Shown here piece after piece: positions 33,242-43,789 of a stretch of 64,000 nt of DNA (positions are counted from its first letter, which is position 1; every line of letters starts with the position of its first letter). The DNA lies in NCBI GenBank assembly GCA_030248295.1, contig JASANH010000153.1, positions 1 through 64,000 of the forward strand, in the 5' to 3' direction. Origin of the DNA: Mesodorylaimus sp. YZB2_4 (lineage: Eukaryota; Nematoda; Enoplea; Dorylaimida; Dorylaimidae). The notes below the pieces were generated by a model, which did not search any database, had not been told where the DNA came from, and saw nothing but the letters and a program-made list of their open reading frames with translations. A program made the position numbers and the translations under genes.

Positions 33242-34829
33242 ACGCTGAGTCTATTTCAGTTATGATATATGCAGTCATACTGTATTCGGAAATACATCAT
33301 TTTTTTGGCGTCGTGCTACTTCAGAAATACTTTGAGGAAGTATACACTACGAACTTTTCTTGGGTAGCGGCGAGGTGCGGCAGTGAAAGGCTGACGGACT
33401 TCGCAAATGTATTCTGGTATGACGACAATCCAACGCCAAATCTAAAACTTAGTGGAGACCAGCTGGAGTGATATTTGCCGATTTAACTCGCAGCGAGGAG
33501 ATTTTTGTGCTTTGCAATATCTACAGTGAGCTGCATCACAGTACTTTTACGTCGGGATGAGCACTCTTTTCATTTTGTTGCTAGACAAGGAATAACACTT
33601 TAGCCAAGTTGGATCCAAGTGCATGAACGTATTTGTAGGTTGTAGTATCTGTGGGTGGAACTTCGCCGCAACGCTGCACGGATGCATGCGCCAGCTACAT
33701 CTGGTGTAGCGGTTTCTATTGCTCCGAATCGACTAGAATCTGCGAGCTTTTTCCTTGGTATAGCCCTGAAGCTGTAAGAATTTGAGAAGGACACATCAAT
33801 TCTGGCATGTGACGCACAACCCGTGATCAGCGTTTTTTGTGCGACTTAATTTAGTTCTCTCATTGTCGAAAAACTTCCACTTCTTGGCAGCACTGATAGC
33901 CAGAACAGCCCTACATTAAAGAAGATACTGCGGCGAGCGGATAGCCTCGAAAACCTTCCAGGCCAGAGATATCATCCTGAGGGATTTCTGCCTCGCCTGG
34001 AGAAGGGTATCCAGTGCCAACGGAGGCAACTGATACGCTGCATGCGGCGATAAGTCAAGGCAACCATACTGCTCCATGTGTTAGGCGGCCAGCCAAGGCA
34101 GCCAAATACACTACATACCGTACCTTCTCCACAGGCCAAACACACCCACTACAGAGCTCACGTGTTCGCCTGGGATATTTGCAACTAAGATAAGATGACT
34201 GCAGCGATTTTGGCACCATCAACTTGTAGACTTTAGCTTTACATGTCCTCACAGCTTTGTAAGTCGTCCATGCACACATCGCGATGTCTATCACTGCATC
34301 TTCCTCGTAAATCTGATTTGACTAGGGCAGCGTCAACTTATATCATTTTATGCAACGACTCCCAGAAGTTATTAGATAACAGGTTTTAAGATCAAATTAT
34401 GCCACGCTTGTGCGCAAAGCCTTTCGTAGAACAATCATGTTTACCCCACAGTTTGCAGGGTTTTTTGACCTAAACTTGTTGATCACTTTGTGTCTGTGTC
34501 GCATGCAAATTGAGCCAGATCCGCTAGGGTATATACAACGAGTCGTCGTTGTTTCGCTCTTTCTGGGTATATTCGAGTCGCGAAACTAGGTGTATCTAAG
34601 CCGACGATGTCCAGAATGTCTTAAAATTAATGTATCTTGCCTGCTTTTCATTTCTATGGAATCTACCAATATTTTTTTTTTGCTTGCAATCCTAATGTGA
34701 CAAGGATTATCTTTCTAGCCGACGTCACGACGATGGCCAGTTTGCTAAGTAAAAAATAAAGTTACAATCAGATTTATTCAGAATTATTCATCTTCTAGTT
34801 TGGGTCTCTTTTAGACGTTCCATTGCCAC
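33242..34829. other. No recognisable gene (1.6 kb)
   Basis: Apart from the unrecognised frame end at 33242-33471, only short frames occur. The 5' LTR and gag of the BEL element that starts to the right were looked for here and not found. Confidence 0.4.
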
Positions 34830-34869
34830 GTTAAGAAAGATCAAATTCAGGGTCGACCTAGGGACTGTA

Positions 34870-35613
34870 CTGCCGGCTAGAACGAGGCGATGCTCTAAAA
34901 CAGAATCATCCTCGGCCATTTTCATTCGATTTCGCCTCAATTCCGTTGCAGTGGCCGCGGACATTGAGAAAGCATTTTTGCAGGTCGGTCAGCAACCCGA
35001 GGATCGTGACGTCACTCGCTTTTGGCTCCAGGATCCAGCGATTCCAAGCACTGAGGGGAGTCTGAAAACATTCCGATTCACCTGAATTCTCTTTCGAGTC
35101 GTCTCCAGCCCATTTCTCCTTGGCGCCACCATCAACCATCATCTTCAAAAGGACGGTAGCCCTATCGCTTTGCGAATTCTGCAAAACATTAACGTTGATA
35201 ACATTATCACTGGCGTTGAAACGGAAAAAAGGGCTGTCAGCTTTTTTCATACAACCAAGAATATTTTCCAGAAAGCATCAATGAACGTACGGCAATGGGT
35301 GTCCAATTCAAAAAAGTTTCTTGATCAAATTCCTGACACGGAACGAAGCGATGGCTCGAACCTCAAAATTCTGGGAATACCTTGGAACTGCGACATGGAC
35401 ACGTTGTCCATCAGTTCGCCCAAGAGTGCAGAACCTCGCAGCATCGTCACGAAACGTACTGTCCTCAAACAATTGGCTGCTATCTACGATCCATTAGGAT
35501 GGATAGAACCCGCTATCGTTAAAGGAAAAGTCTTCTTGCAACAACTTTGGTACGAAAGCATTGGTTGGACCAACCGCTTTCAGACACTCAGCATGACCAG
35601 TGGCGCGCCATAG
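34870..35613 (+). pseudogene. BEL/Pao reverse transcriptase and A17-type segment
   Basis: The frame from about 34918 shows RFRLNSVAVAADIEKAFLQV (the first catalytic Asp of the palm, in AADIEKAF), then QPEDRDVTRF, then a TGA stop at 35083, then VVSSPFLLGATINHHL, and NVDNIITG, which stands at the catalytic box where BEL/Pao elements normally have Y-V-D-D or Y-V-D-N; here the Tyr is lost. From about 35450 KRTVLKQLAAIYDPLGWIEP is the hallmark of the Pfam A17 (Pao peptidase) segment. The frame breaks at 35605-35613. The enzyme would copy element RNA into DNA in cytoplasmic particles; it is inactive. Confidence 0.85.
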
Positions 35614-36530
35614 CCTTATCATTGGCTGAGGCGCCCAATATTTAAATACCGCGGTGCATCGGCTTAGGGAGCTCGGCTGATCCCAAGTACGAGCTTCACG
35701 TCTTTTGCGATGCATCAAAAGTTGCTTACGGCCTATGTGTTTATCTCTGTCAAGTAACGGATGAGGTCACTTCGCATTCGCTTTTCGCCAAGGCAAGAAT
35801 CGTTCCTGCTCGCGAAACGATGACCATTCCTCGATTGGAATTATTCGCCATTCACATTGGTACCAAGTGCCTTAAATTAGTCGCCCGGAGTCTCCCGTTT
35901 CAAGTGACCAGCAAGTATCTCTGATCAGATTCGAAGTGTGCCCTGTTCTGGTTGTGCTCCGACAAGGCCATTTCAGTTTTCGTTCGTAATCGAGTCAATG
36001 CAATCCGTGAGCATTCGGATATCGCATTTCGCTATGTCCCAACAGAGGACAATCCCGCCGACATTGCCTCCAGGGGAGCAACTCCTGCTTTATTGTCAGC
36101 AAGCAATCTCTGGTGGCACGGTCCCAAATGGCTAGCATCGGCAAGCACTGATAAGTGGCCGGCACAGGATCCTGTCCTCAAAATGGACCACGCCACAGAA
36201 GGCAGCGCCATGTCGGAGGTACGACCAATTTGCATCACGTCCTCAGCAGTAGAGCATACCACGCCTGGCATCGGAGTGGTCATCGATCACTGTCAATATT
36301 CATCAATGCGCCGCTTTTTGCGTGTGACCGCCTGGTGCCTACGGTTTCTGAATCAGTTGAAACATAGACGTCAGTCCAGGGAGACGACGCCTTCAGCACA
36401 AGAGTCGGCATCAACCAAAAACCTCTCCGCCATCGACCTGCAGTTGGCACGACAACACTGGGTCAGATATGTTCAAGTTAAGAATTATCAAAGCGAAATC
36501 GACGCAATCACTGACCAGCAAGCAAATTAA
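35614..36530 (+). pseudogene. BEL/Pao RNase H and connection domain
   Basis: After a frameshift the frame reads YELHVFCDASKVAYGLCVYL (first RNase H Asp), then IPRLELFAIHIGTKCL (the Glu), then TGA SDSKCALFW (Asp; the stop replaces the Trp usual in LWSDSK), and RYVPTEDNPADIASRG, the last catalytic Asp with its NPAD signature. The open part 35952-36530 ends in a long helical stretch toward the integrase. RNase H removes the RNA template during reverse transcription. A second copy of 35960-36340 is at 57241-57612. Confidence 0.85.
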
Positions 36531-37080
36531 ATGTCCAGAGACCTGGGCCTGTGGATTGACCATGACCAAGTTTTGCGCTGTGGCGGCCATCGACTAGCAA
36601 AGGCGCATCTAACGACCGACACTCTGCACCTGGTCCTGCTTCCAAGGAACGATCACTTCACGAAGCTCATAGTCCTCAACAGTCATTCGCAATCATTTCA
36701 CGCGGGTGTCTCACAAACGTTAGCGCAAGTTCGCACAGCGTTCTGGATACCAGCGGGTCGAGCTATGGTTTGAAAAATCATTCACTGATGTCTGCCATGT
36801 AGGAAATTTGATGGAGGACCATACAAGCCACCACTAATGCCAGACCCACCAGCAGCTCAGGTCAATCGTTCAGCTCCGTTTGCCTACACCGGGCCAGACT
36901 ACCTTGGTCCCTTATTCGTCGAAATGGGACAGTCGAAAGAAAAGGCGTGGATTTGCCTTTTCACATGCATGACGACTCGCGCTATCCACTTGGAAGTGGT
37001 GAGTGATTTACCCGCAGACCATTTCCTTATGGCGCTTCGTCGGTTCATCGCCCGGCGAGGTACGCCCACGGGCATGCAGA
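36531..37080 (+). pseudogene. BEL/Pao integrase (core cut short)
   Basis: A zinc-binding HHCC region is visible: H-S-Q-S-F-H-A-G near 36690, then after two stops CLPCRKFDGG near 36790. The catalytic core follows at 36837 with YTGPDYLGPLFVEMG (first Asp) and RAIHLEVVSDLPADHFLMAL (second Asp). The frame enters a low-complexity A- and C-rich stretch after RRFIARRGTP, so the Glu of the D-D-35-E triad is gone. Integrase inserts the cDNA into the genome; this one cannot. Confidence 0.8.
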
Positions 37081-37129
37081 CAAGCGACCAATCAAACAGC
37101 ACGAACCCCCAGGACGCCGGAGGCAAGAA

Positions 37130-37200
37130 AAACACCACCAAGGGAAGAAAACCCGCGGGGGAAAAAAAAAAAAAAAAAAACACCCCCCCCAAAAAAACGC
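37130..37200 (+). repeat. Homopolymer block inside the integrase
   Basis: A run of about 19 A is followed by eight C and seven A. It sits exactly where about 100 codons of integrase should be. Similar runs occur at 40090-40460. A natural slippage event is possible, but an assembly or base-calling artefact is as likely. Confidence 0.6.
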
Positions 37201-37690
37201 CCTCTCACCTATCTTAGTTCAGATATCGCTTCTGGACACCCTCTGACTCCGAGTCATTTTTTGACCAGGAACACCAAAACAGGACCCCCATTTCTTATTA
37301 CAGACGCCTTCGAAGATCCAAACTTCCAGCCGGAAAAGCAATCCACGAAGGAGCACCTCTTGTCCTCCTGGAAAAAGGGACAGCGGCATCTCGATGCATT
37401 TTGGCGTTCATGGTCGAAGGAATACCTCCTTAGCCTGAGAGAACGGACCAAGCGCATGCTCAACATTCCGCATCACCACTCCCTTATGCCACTGAACGAA
37501 GGTGACATCGTTCACATCTGAACTGAGGGACCCCGAGGATCGTTGCCTCCTGGCAAGGTGGTCCAAGTAATCAAAAGCGCTGATGGCGAGGTCCAGGCAG
37601 CAATCGTGCGAAATTCTAAAGGTCACAACCTTACGCGCCCAATTCTCCGTCTTTATCCATTGGAAATCAACGAACCTCTGTCAGACGCCA
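37201..37690 (+). pseudogene. BEL/Pao DUF5641 domain
   Basis: The frame shows HPLTPSHFLTRNTKTGPP near 37243 (the P-L-T-P-[SN]-[HD]-[FL]-L pattern), then RHLDAFWRSWSKEYLLSLRE (the R-x2-x-FW-x-RW-x-x-EYL pattern), then after a TGA at 37519 a GKVVQVIKSADGEVQAAIVR segment. These are hallmarks of DUF5641, which follows the integrase in BEL/Pao elements and is a chromatin-reader-like C-terminal part. The final piece is in the same frame as the envelope-like gene. Confidence 0.85.
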
Positions 37691-39660
37691 GCAACGGGAA
37701 AGAATCTGAGGGAGCTTCAGCGCTCCTAACGAATCAAGCGCAACTGGACCAAACCACACGACGCCAACCCCGTCAAGCAGCCAACGCCGCCAAACAGCGC
37801 ATAAAAAACACTCTGGTCTACGAAAAGCAAACTGAGCAGTACCCAAACGAAGCACAGCAAGCAGTGAGCCAGGCTCGCCGTCCGAAATCCAAAAACCTTG
37901 GAACCAGCTACATGCTGGCACCACTCCTGCTCGTGCTGCTTCTGTGGACTCCGGGGGCTTCTACACTAAGGCCTATGGTCTGTCAATCCACGGAAGCCAA
38001 GGAAGCTTTCAACATCAAACCGAAATCCGTTTGCCAATTTCGAGGAAGCGCCCAGATGGACAAAGTCCGCGAAGCCTCCGCCCACTTGTACCGCCGAAAC
38101 ATCGCCCGTTATCAAAGCCCAGCTCACAAATGCCACAAAATCAAAACGACGATCGAAGCATGGACAAACTTTGCAAAATTAGGCTTTGATAAGCGGTCCA
38201 AGGAAACCCGCCTTCCCGTCGACTACCACGAGTGCCAATCAATGATTGCGCATCATTGCTGCCGAGAAGGCCCACCGCAGGCTGTTGGTAGAATTTTTCA
38301 AACGAACAACCAAATCGAACCGCCTTGGTCCTCGGGCAACGCCTGGGACTGCTGTCAATGGCTATCCCGAGAAACCATCAACTGTTACTTGACCAGTGGC
38401 AAGGTCTATGCCACGTATGGATCCCAATTCAAATCAAGCCTAGCCAACGTGGCCCATTGCCAATATGAGAGCGGATACTGCACACTCCATGATGGAGCAG
38501 CTCTCATTTGGACTGTCCAAGGCATCGCCCAGTGCGAATTTGTCGAATGGCAAAGCGTCAATGGCCTGTTATGAAAAACTCATTTCATGAGCAAAGACAA
38601 AGAAATCGCGGTCACATGGGCAGAAAACGCCTCCACCGTGCAACTATGTGATGGCGCAAAAGCTATCATCACCGACCAAGGCATCCCAATCATTTACAAT
38701 CAAAGCAGTAGCCCCATTGAGGTCAACCAAGGTCGCAACCCACGGGAGGCACGAAAATTTGACCTTCTGGCGGCCCGGCTCGAGGCACTAGAGCTTCGCT
38801 TGGAAGCGTTTTTTCAAGAATCGTTTAAGACTATCTTCAACAGCATCTGTCGTCGAGTCGAGGAACTTCAGCAAATCGACCTGATTGTAGCATCGTCGGA
38901 ACCGACCTTAATTGCACGAAGACTATTCAACGATAGCCTTCTGATGGGACGCCTCTATGAAACTATCTTGGAAGTCTGGCCATGCGTTTATGTGGAAAGC
39001 TTCGAAATCTTTCCCATGCCAGCCACTCGGTGCACAGAATGAATTCCCCTATCATTCACCTTGCAAGGAACAAACGGTAGTGGCTTTCTGGAGCCCCAAA
39101 CGCAAATCATCTATGCAAGCTCCGCTTCCATTGACTGCAACCTCGTGCACGAAATGCATATCCAAGACGATAGGGGACAAATCGTTTTGCTTCATGCTTT
39201 AACTGGATCAATAACTCCTTTTAACGGATCATTGTTTTTCCACCCGTTGTACAGTGGCTCCATCTTTGAGTATCACGACTTCCGCGCTATCATTTATCAT
39301 CCGATAGAGGAGTGGTCGCTCGATGAGATTCGGGTACAGCCCAGCCTCAACGACATCTTCGGATCAATTGAGTGAGCAGCACGAGGAGATCCTGTCTGCT
39401 CTACAGAACCAAGAAGCGCCTTCGGGAGTCACGAAATCAATCTTAGACCGAATCCATGCCTACTCCCCCTTTGCGTGGGTTGGTCAGCTCGTCAGCGAAC
39501 TCCAATGGATTTAGATTTACATGTGCTGCATCATCGTGACAGTCAAAACAGTCATTCCCAACACAGCGCTAAAGTGGCCACTGACTGCGGCTCAAGGATG
39601 GCGTCAAAGGCGAAGGCAGCACGGAGCCGAGTATCCGAAGTTGCATGGCCCATTTGAAAG
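37691..39660 (+). pseudogene. Envelope-like glycoprotein gene of the BEL element
   Basis: In frame with the DUF5641 tail, a hydrophobic segment at about 37906-37965 (MLAPLLLVLLLWTPGAST) reads as a signal or leader peptide and is followed by a Cys-rich region (about a dozen Cys to 38574). The same frame continues after TGA stops at 38572 and 39040, through EPTLIARRLFNDSLLMGRLY to 39375; a frameshift then leads to SEQHEEILSAL and a hydrophobic AWVGQL segment near 39470, with a basic tail after it. The order leader, Cys-rich ectodomain, helical stretch, membrane anchor is that of a class of membrane fusion glycoproteins captured by LTR elements. I cannot assign the donor virus group. It is clearly broken by at least two stops and one frameshift. 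Confidence 0.6.
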
Positions 39661-39664
39661 ACTA

Positions 39665-40075
39665 TTAGAGTCGTGACAGTGCGAATTTGTGGTTAAGCAT
39701 CGTTATTGCGGGATCGCTCGCTTCCTATCGCTAACTATTTCTTCCCCAAATCTTACCCTTTCCCCGGACTGTCGCGCCTATCGCGAGCAGTGACGCATTC
39801 TCCTAACATTTCCAACTACTCCTAACCTTTGCCAACTCAGTTAACATTCCTCGCTTTCTCAACTTTTTCTAACTACTTCATGATCTTTTCCAAAGCGTTA
39901 CCCTTCTTAACTATCTTAACATTTCCCATTGCAATCTTTCCAAAGGCGTTACCTTTCCAGCAAGGTGACCTATGTCTCATTCCTTCTCGCTTTCACTTGC
40001 GTTCTAGTTTATTCTAATTAGCTGGATATATAAACAAGGGGTTTTGACTGGATGGCATCTTTTTCCTTGTCGGGC
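39665..40075 (+). repeat. 3' LTR of the BEL element
   Basis: About 290 bases (39771-40060) match 56273-56562, the LTR of the second BEL copy. A TATA box (GGATATATAAACAAGG) at 40024-40034 lies 40 bases before the end of the match. The start of the LTR is not certain, because the 100 bases before 39771 are not shared by the second copy. The sequence after 40060 runs into the homopolymer block, so the 3' border is lost. Confidence 0.7.
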
Positions 40076-40089
40076 TCTGTTTCCCTTTC

Positions 40090-40460
40090 CCATAAAACCA
40101 CCCCCTTTTTTTTTTCCTTTCAACGCTCTTAACATAAAAAAAGGAAACTTCAATAATACCGCCAGCAAAAACCCATTTCACTAAAAAAAAAGAAAAAAAA
40201 AAAAAAAACCCTTTTAAAAAAAAATTTTCCCCCTCCCTTTCTGTGTTTTTTTTTTTTGCTTCTTTTCTTGTTTTTTTTTTTTTTTTTTTTTTTGTGTTTT
40301 TGTTTTTCTTTTTTTTTTTTTTTTTTTTTTTTTGAGTATTTTGGGTTTTTTTTCTCTTTTTTTTTTTTTTTTTCCCCCCCTTGGTTTTTTCCCCCCCGGC
40401 GCGCCTTCACTTCTTCTTCTTCTTCTCTTTTTTTATTCTCTTCCTTTTTTTTTTTTTATA
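40090..40460. repeat. Long homopolymer T/A/C block
   Basis: Runs of 10 to 25 T, 8 to 16 A and seven C, with few other bases, for about 370 bases, including TTCTTCTTCTTC. Poly-lysine and poly-phenylalanine frames here are meaningless. Complexity is lower than anywhere else in the window and the block sits at the end of the LTR, so an artefact of low-quality reads is likely. Confidence 0.8.
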
Positions 40461-41379
40461 CACAAATTAAATACGTGTCAAGAAAGGTTTTCACGTTGAG
40501 CCTTTTTTCTTCTTAGTGAGCACCCAGGAGACAGGTATCGTTGATAGGGCAAGGTGCAAATCTTTGTAGGTACTATGCGGTTCATGGGCGTTATCTTCTT
40601 GGCAAAGGTAAGTCTTGACTTTAAAGTCCTATTCCGCAAAGTTGGTCTGGGTGGGTTAGTTGTAATATCGAATTTTGGGTAGGACTCTGTCAATAAGCTC
40701 TGCCCTAACATTAAGGTCTGCCCAAAAAATTTTTAAAGAGTCGAGGCTTTATATTAATACAAATATAATTTCGCAGCATTTTTTACTATGAATACTGTAT
40801 GCGAAAACCAAAACAAACTTTTGCATACAGGTCCTAAAAATTGCATTGGTCAAAACTTGTTGGTCCACCTAAACACATTTTGAGACGTCGCCTTCCATCA
40901 GGCTCATACAAGGCTGGAACACCTGAGAAAATCAGGGAAAATAGGAAATTTGGACTCATCGGGTTTTGGGAACCGATCAACCCCTCGTCGAGATAATGTA
41001 TGCTGGCAGGAACTCCGCGATTTGTCACTCTGTCCTCTTCAGAACTGCTTTGCATCGGAGAGGAATCCCTATTCGATACGGTCGCAACCCTCAATCGGCA
41101 TTTGTAATTTATAGCTCATATATTTCTAGCCTAACAGAGTTCGTGACGTCGGGATTCGTGCTCAATGTTCGATTCGTCAATGTTATGCTCAGACGCTGTC
41201 GATGCAGACATACAATGCAGTAAGGCTTAGAGTAAGTTCTTTAGATATCATTGTGGCGACTTTTTCCACATAAGTAACCTGACCGTTAACGAACTCTTCA
41301 CTTTGAACTATACACACACCTTTTCCACTAAGTTACACGGAGCAAATGTTACTCCATACCTGAGGGATAGCTTAGACGG
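40461..41379. other. No supported gene (0.9 kb)
   Basis: It may contain the 3' LTR of the minus-strand element whose envelope fragment lies to the right, but no second copy is available to prove it. Frames of 77 to 86 codons show no domain. Confidence 0.35.
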
Positions 41380-42358
41380 GTCGGGCCTATCGTCCCATAG
41401 TTACTAGGGCTAGTAAGTCAGACAGATCATAAACATTCATCACTAATCTAAACACCAAGCTAATAGTTCGCGATGACGCGACACTCCCAGGCCAACGACT
41501 TCCTCGCGGATTGCTGGCCGTGGTCGCTTTCACACTATCCGCCAGTGTGAAGAGGCGTGGACCCACTCCGACTGGGGGTTCTATGGCTCCTTTGGCGCGG
41601 AAGCGTCGACGCATGTACTTGACAGCGCATGACCCCATGAATTGCAAAATCACTAGGGTACAGCAACTGTAGACCCAAATCCACAAAACCTTGCTGGCCC
41701 AATGGCTGCTGAGGCCCCACGGTGTCAGGCTGCTTACTGCGTTCAGAATGCCCTGTGCGTCCTTGGATTTAAGGATATCATGTGCCACCTGTGCCAACTG
41801 TCGTGAGATTTTTGCTTGTCCATCCACTGCGGCGAACAGGTCATTTGTACTGCTATGCGCTCCAATCTCTCCCAGGGTATACAACTGTATTCTGCTATCT
41901 TGGAAGAGTGCAGTGCATTCTTGGCCTGCAAACGACTTGACGATCCCGTTGTGTGCGGCCTAAACCAATAAGCCTCAGTTGGGATCACTGATGTAGATTT
42001 CATGGGCTTAATCACAATCAATGGGGGCAGAATTGGCATAAATAATGGATGTTTTGGGATCCATGTTCCCACCCGAAGATGTGCCTCGTACTGTGAAGTT
42101 CACAGTGATCCATTTGGTGAATCGGTGTCCCATCTTGCAAAACTCGAACCTGTCCGCCGGGCTGCACGGCCATACTTCAAGAAACTGGCTATACATTCGC
42201 GCCATAATTTGACTGTCATTGAGAAGTCGTCTAGCGATCAAGGTAGACTCCGCGTGTGCGAGGACTAAATCAATTTCTAGGAGTTCCTTGATGGTCTGGC
42301 ACACCGTGCTGAAGACATGATTGAGGGATTCCCAGAAAAGGCTATCGAGGCGTAATCG
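41380..42358 (-). pseudogene. Second, diverged envelope-like fragment
   Basis: The minus-strand frames 42304-42008 and 41884-41387 carry AESTLIARRLLNDSQIMARMY, directly comparable to EPTLIARRLFNDSLLMGRLY at 38905-38964 in the other element, and the same order of downstream landmarks (LEVWPC, then TSIIYANSAPIDCD against TQIIYASSASIDCN). It then has ALVQ-type helical sequence, a membrane anchor at about 41700-41610 (WASKVLWIWVYSCCTLVILQ) and a short basic cytoplasmic tail (KYMRRRFRAKG). There is a stop near 42006 and a frame change before 41884. It comes from a different BEL lineage, on the opposite strand, with no pol detected beside it. Confidence 0.65.
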
Positions 42359-42521
42359 TACACCCAGTGATCAAAAAATCTTAATTCATCAATCAAATTT
42401 CAATAGGTTATCGAACTCTTGACCATTCGCCTTATTGGGGCCAATCACAATGATTTTACTTATTTGATTAATAACCTAATTAGGGGTCAATCACAATGTC
42501 AATGTCAAATGGGAATGTGAA

Positions 42522-43516
42522 TTGAGTGCAATCAAATTTGTCTTTCGACAACTGATGCGTGGTCGAAAAATTTCACCAAACATGATCAAGCTTATTCCCG
42601 AGGCCGAAAAGTACAAGGAATTTTTGATGAAGGAACCAAAGCGACAGCTCGGAGACGACATGTACATTCCTGAAGACATTATGTACCGTCAAATCGTTTC
42701 TGGCAATGTTTACGGGTTTGCACAAGTCGACTGCGACACGCCAGAACATCTACGTGAAAAATATTCCGACTTTCTTACCCTTAGTAAGTGACGGGTATTC
42801 AAATTTAATTGTATTTGAGTATCATGCTTTCCTTTTTAGTCAAAAACACTTTGGTATCAATCGACGATGTCGGTTCTTTCATTAAAGGCATTTGGACCAA
42901 TTCCGGTCAAAGCACAAGCCCGAGAAAGGCACTGATTGGGTCGTATTGGGCCAAGGAAATTTGGTTAGCAACGCCCATGATTCAGTTCTTGGCTTCGCAC
43001 GGGATCGTTATCTCCAAGGTGCACCAGGTTGCCCAGTTTGACAAGGCGGCTGCTTTCGTCCATTTCGGTCAAAAGGAAACAAAGTATCGACGACTAAGTG
43101 ACCAGCATAAATCGATGAAATAGCTCAGTGATTTGTACAAGCTTCTAGGAAAATCGGTAAGTTTTGTGCTTTCTGCTCCCAGAAATTTAACTTCTTAAAT
43201 GCCCACCTCTTCACGTGCCCATCATGATGTCATATTTTGCGATCGACAGAAAGCAATGGAGACGCACAATAGTCCCTATCACGCTTGAAATGTTGTGGTA
43301 TCACCCGAAAAGTGCCTACGAGGAGCACAGTCGGAAAGAAAAGATACGATTCAGTCTGCCGTTAACTATCATGCTCTCCGTCTATCAATTCGTCAAGCTA
43401 GGAGTGAGATTTGAATTTTTTTATTTTTCTAGAATTTAGAAATTGAGTCTTCCAGGTGCTGTCATTTGTCAATGACGTTCTACTCAAATACTGTGATCGG
43501 AGAAATTCTGATAAGG
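42522..43516 (+). pseudogene. Protein-primed-type DNA polymerase B, truncated
   Basis: Four exon-like blocks joined by short introns: 42522-42783, 42840-43156, about 43220-43403, 43456-43516. Introns of 56 and 52 bases have GT...AG ends and keep the frame. Landmarks are IPEDIMYRQIVSGNVYGFAQ and VDCDTPEHLREKYSDF in block 1; TSPRKALIGSYWAKEIWLAT, then PMIQFLASHGIVISKVHQV in block 2; RFSLPLTIMLSVYQFVKLG and VLSFVNDVLLKYCD in blocks 3 and 4. These fit the palm approach of family B polymerases of Polinton/Maverick-type elements, ending just before the catalytic D-T-D motif. An in-frame TAG is at 43122. The rest is lost at the repeat border. Confidence 0.55.
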
Positions 43517-43789
43517 GCCCCCAAGGGGACTAGCGATAGCTAGCCAGTAAGCCGTGATGGCTTGTCATGTGGTGATAAGGGAGGGTTTTAAAGGACTGAC
43601 GATAGTCAGTAAGCTGTGATAAGGGGCACTTATTAAGGGTGGCAAACTTACTAAGGCTTTGCGGGGCTAGGCGCAATTAGCAGGCTTACAGCTAGTGGTC
43701 ATTGGCGGCGGAGGTGCTACATTAGGTGCTAGCATTAGCGGCAGTCACTTCGCACCCACCTAATACTCCAGCGCACCTCCCCCCTATTA
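43517..43789. other. Repeat-like border sequence
   Basis: Words such as GTGATAAGG, AGCTAGCCAGTAAG and CCAGTAAGCCGTGATGG recur two to three times. It separates the polymerase remnant from the inverted-repeat element. No coding content. Confidence 0.4.

Larger units (their letters stand above)
34830..40075 (+). mobile_element. BEL/Pao retrotransposon, 5'-truncated, with envelope-like gene
   Basis: The order reverse transcriptase, A17 peptidase-type segment, RNase H, integrase, DUF5641, envelope-like gene, 3' LTR is that of BEL/Pao elements; the DUF5641 domain after the integrase is diagnostic. The gag, protease and 5' LTR are missing; homology fades at about 34830. The pol frame has stops at 35083, near 35637, at 35921, 36528, near 36772 and 36787, and frameshifts near 35605, so the copy is dead. 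A low-complexity A/C block at 37130-37200 replaces the end of the integrase core. Envelope-bearing BEL elements can behave like endogenous retroviruses; here all parts are broken. Confidence 0.85.

Noticed and set aside
36899..37192. 97-codon minus-strand ORF
   Set aside because: Antisense of the BEL integrase and the A/C homopolymer block.
40150..40516. Lysine-rich and phenylalanine-rich ORFs of 86 codons
   Set aside because: They are translations of homopolymer runs.
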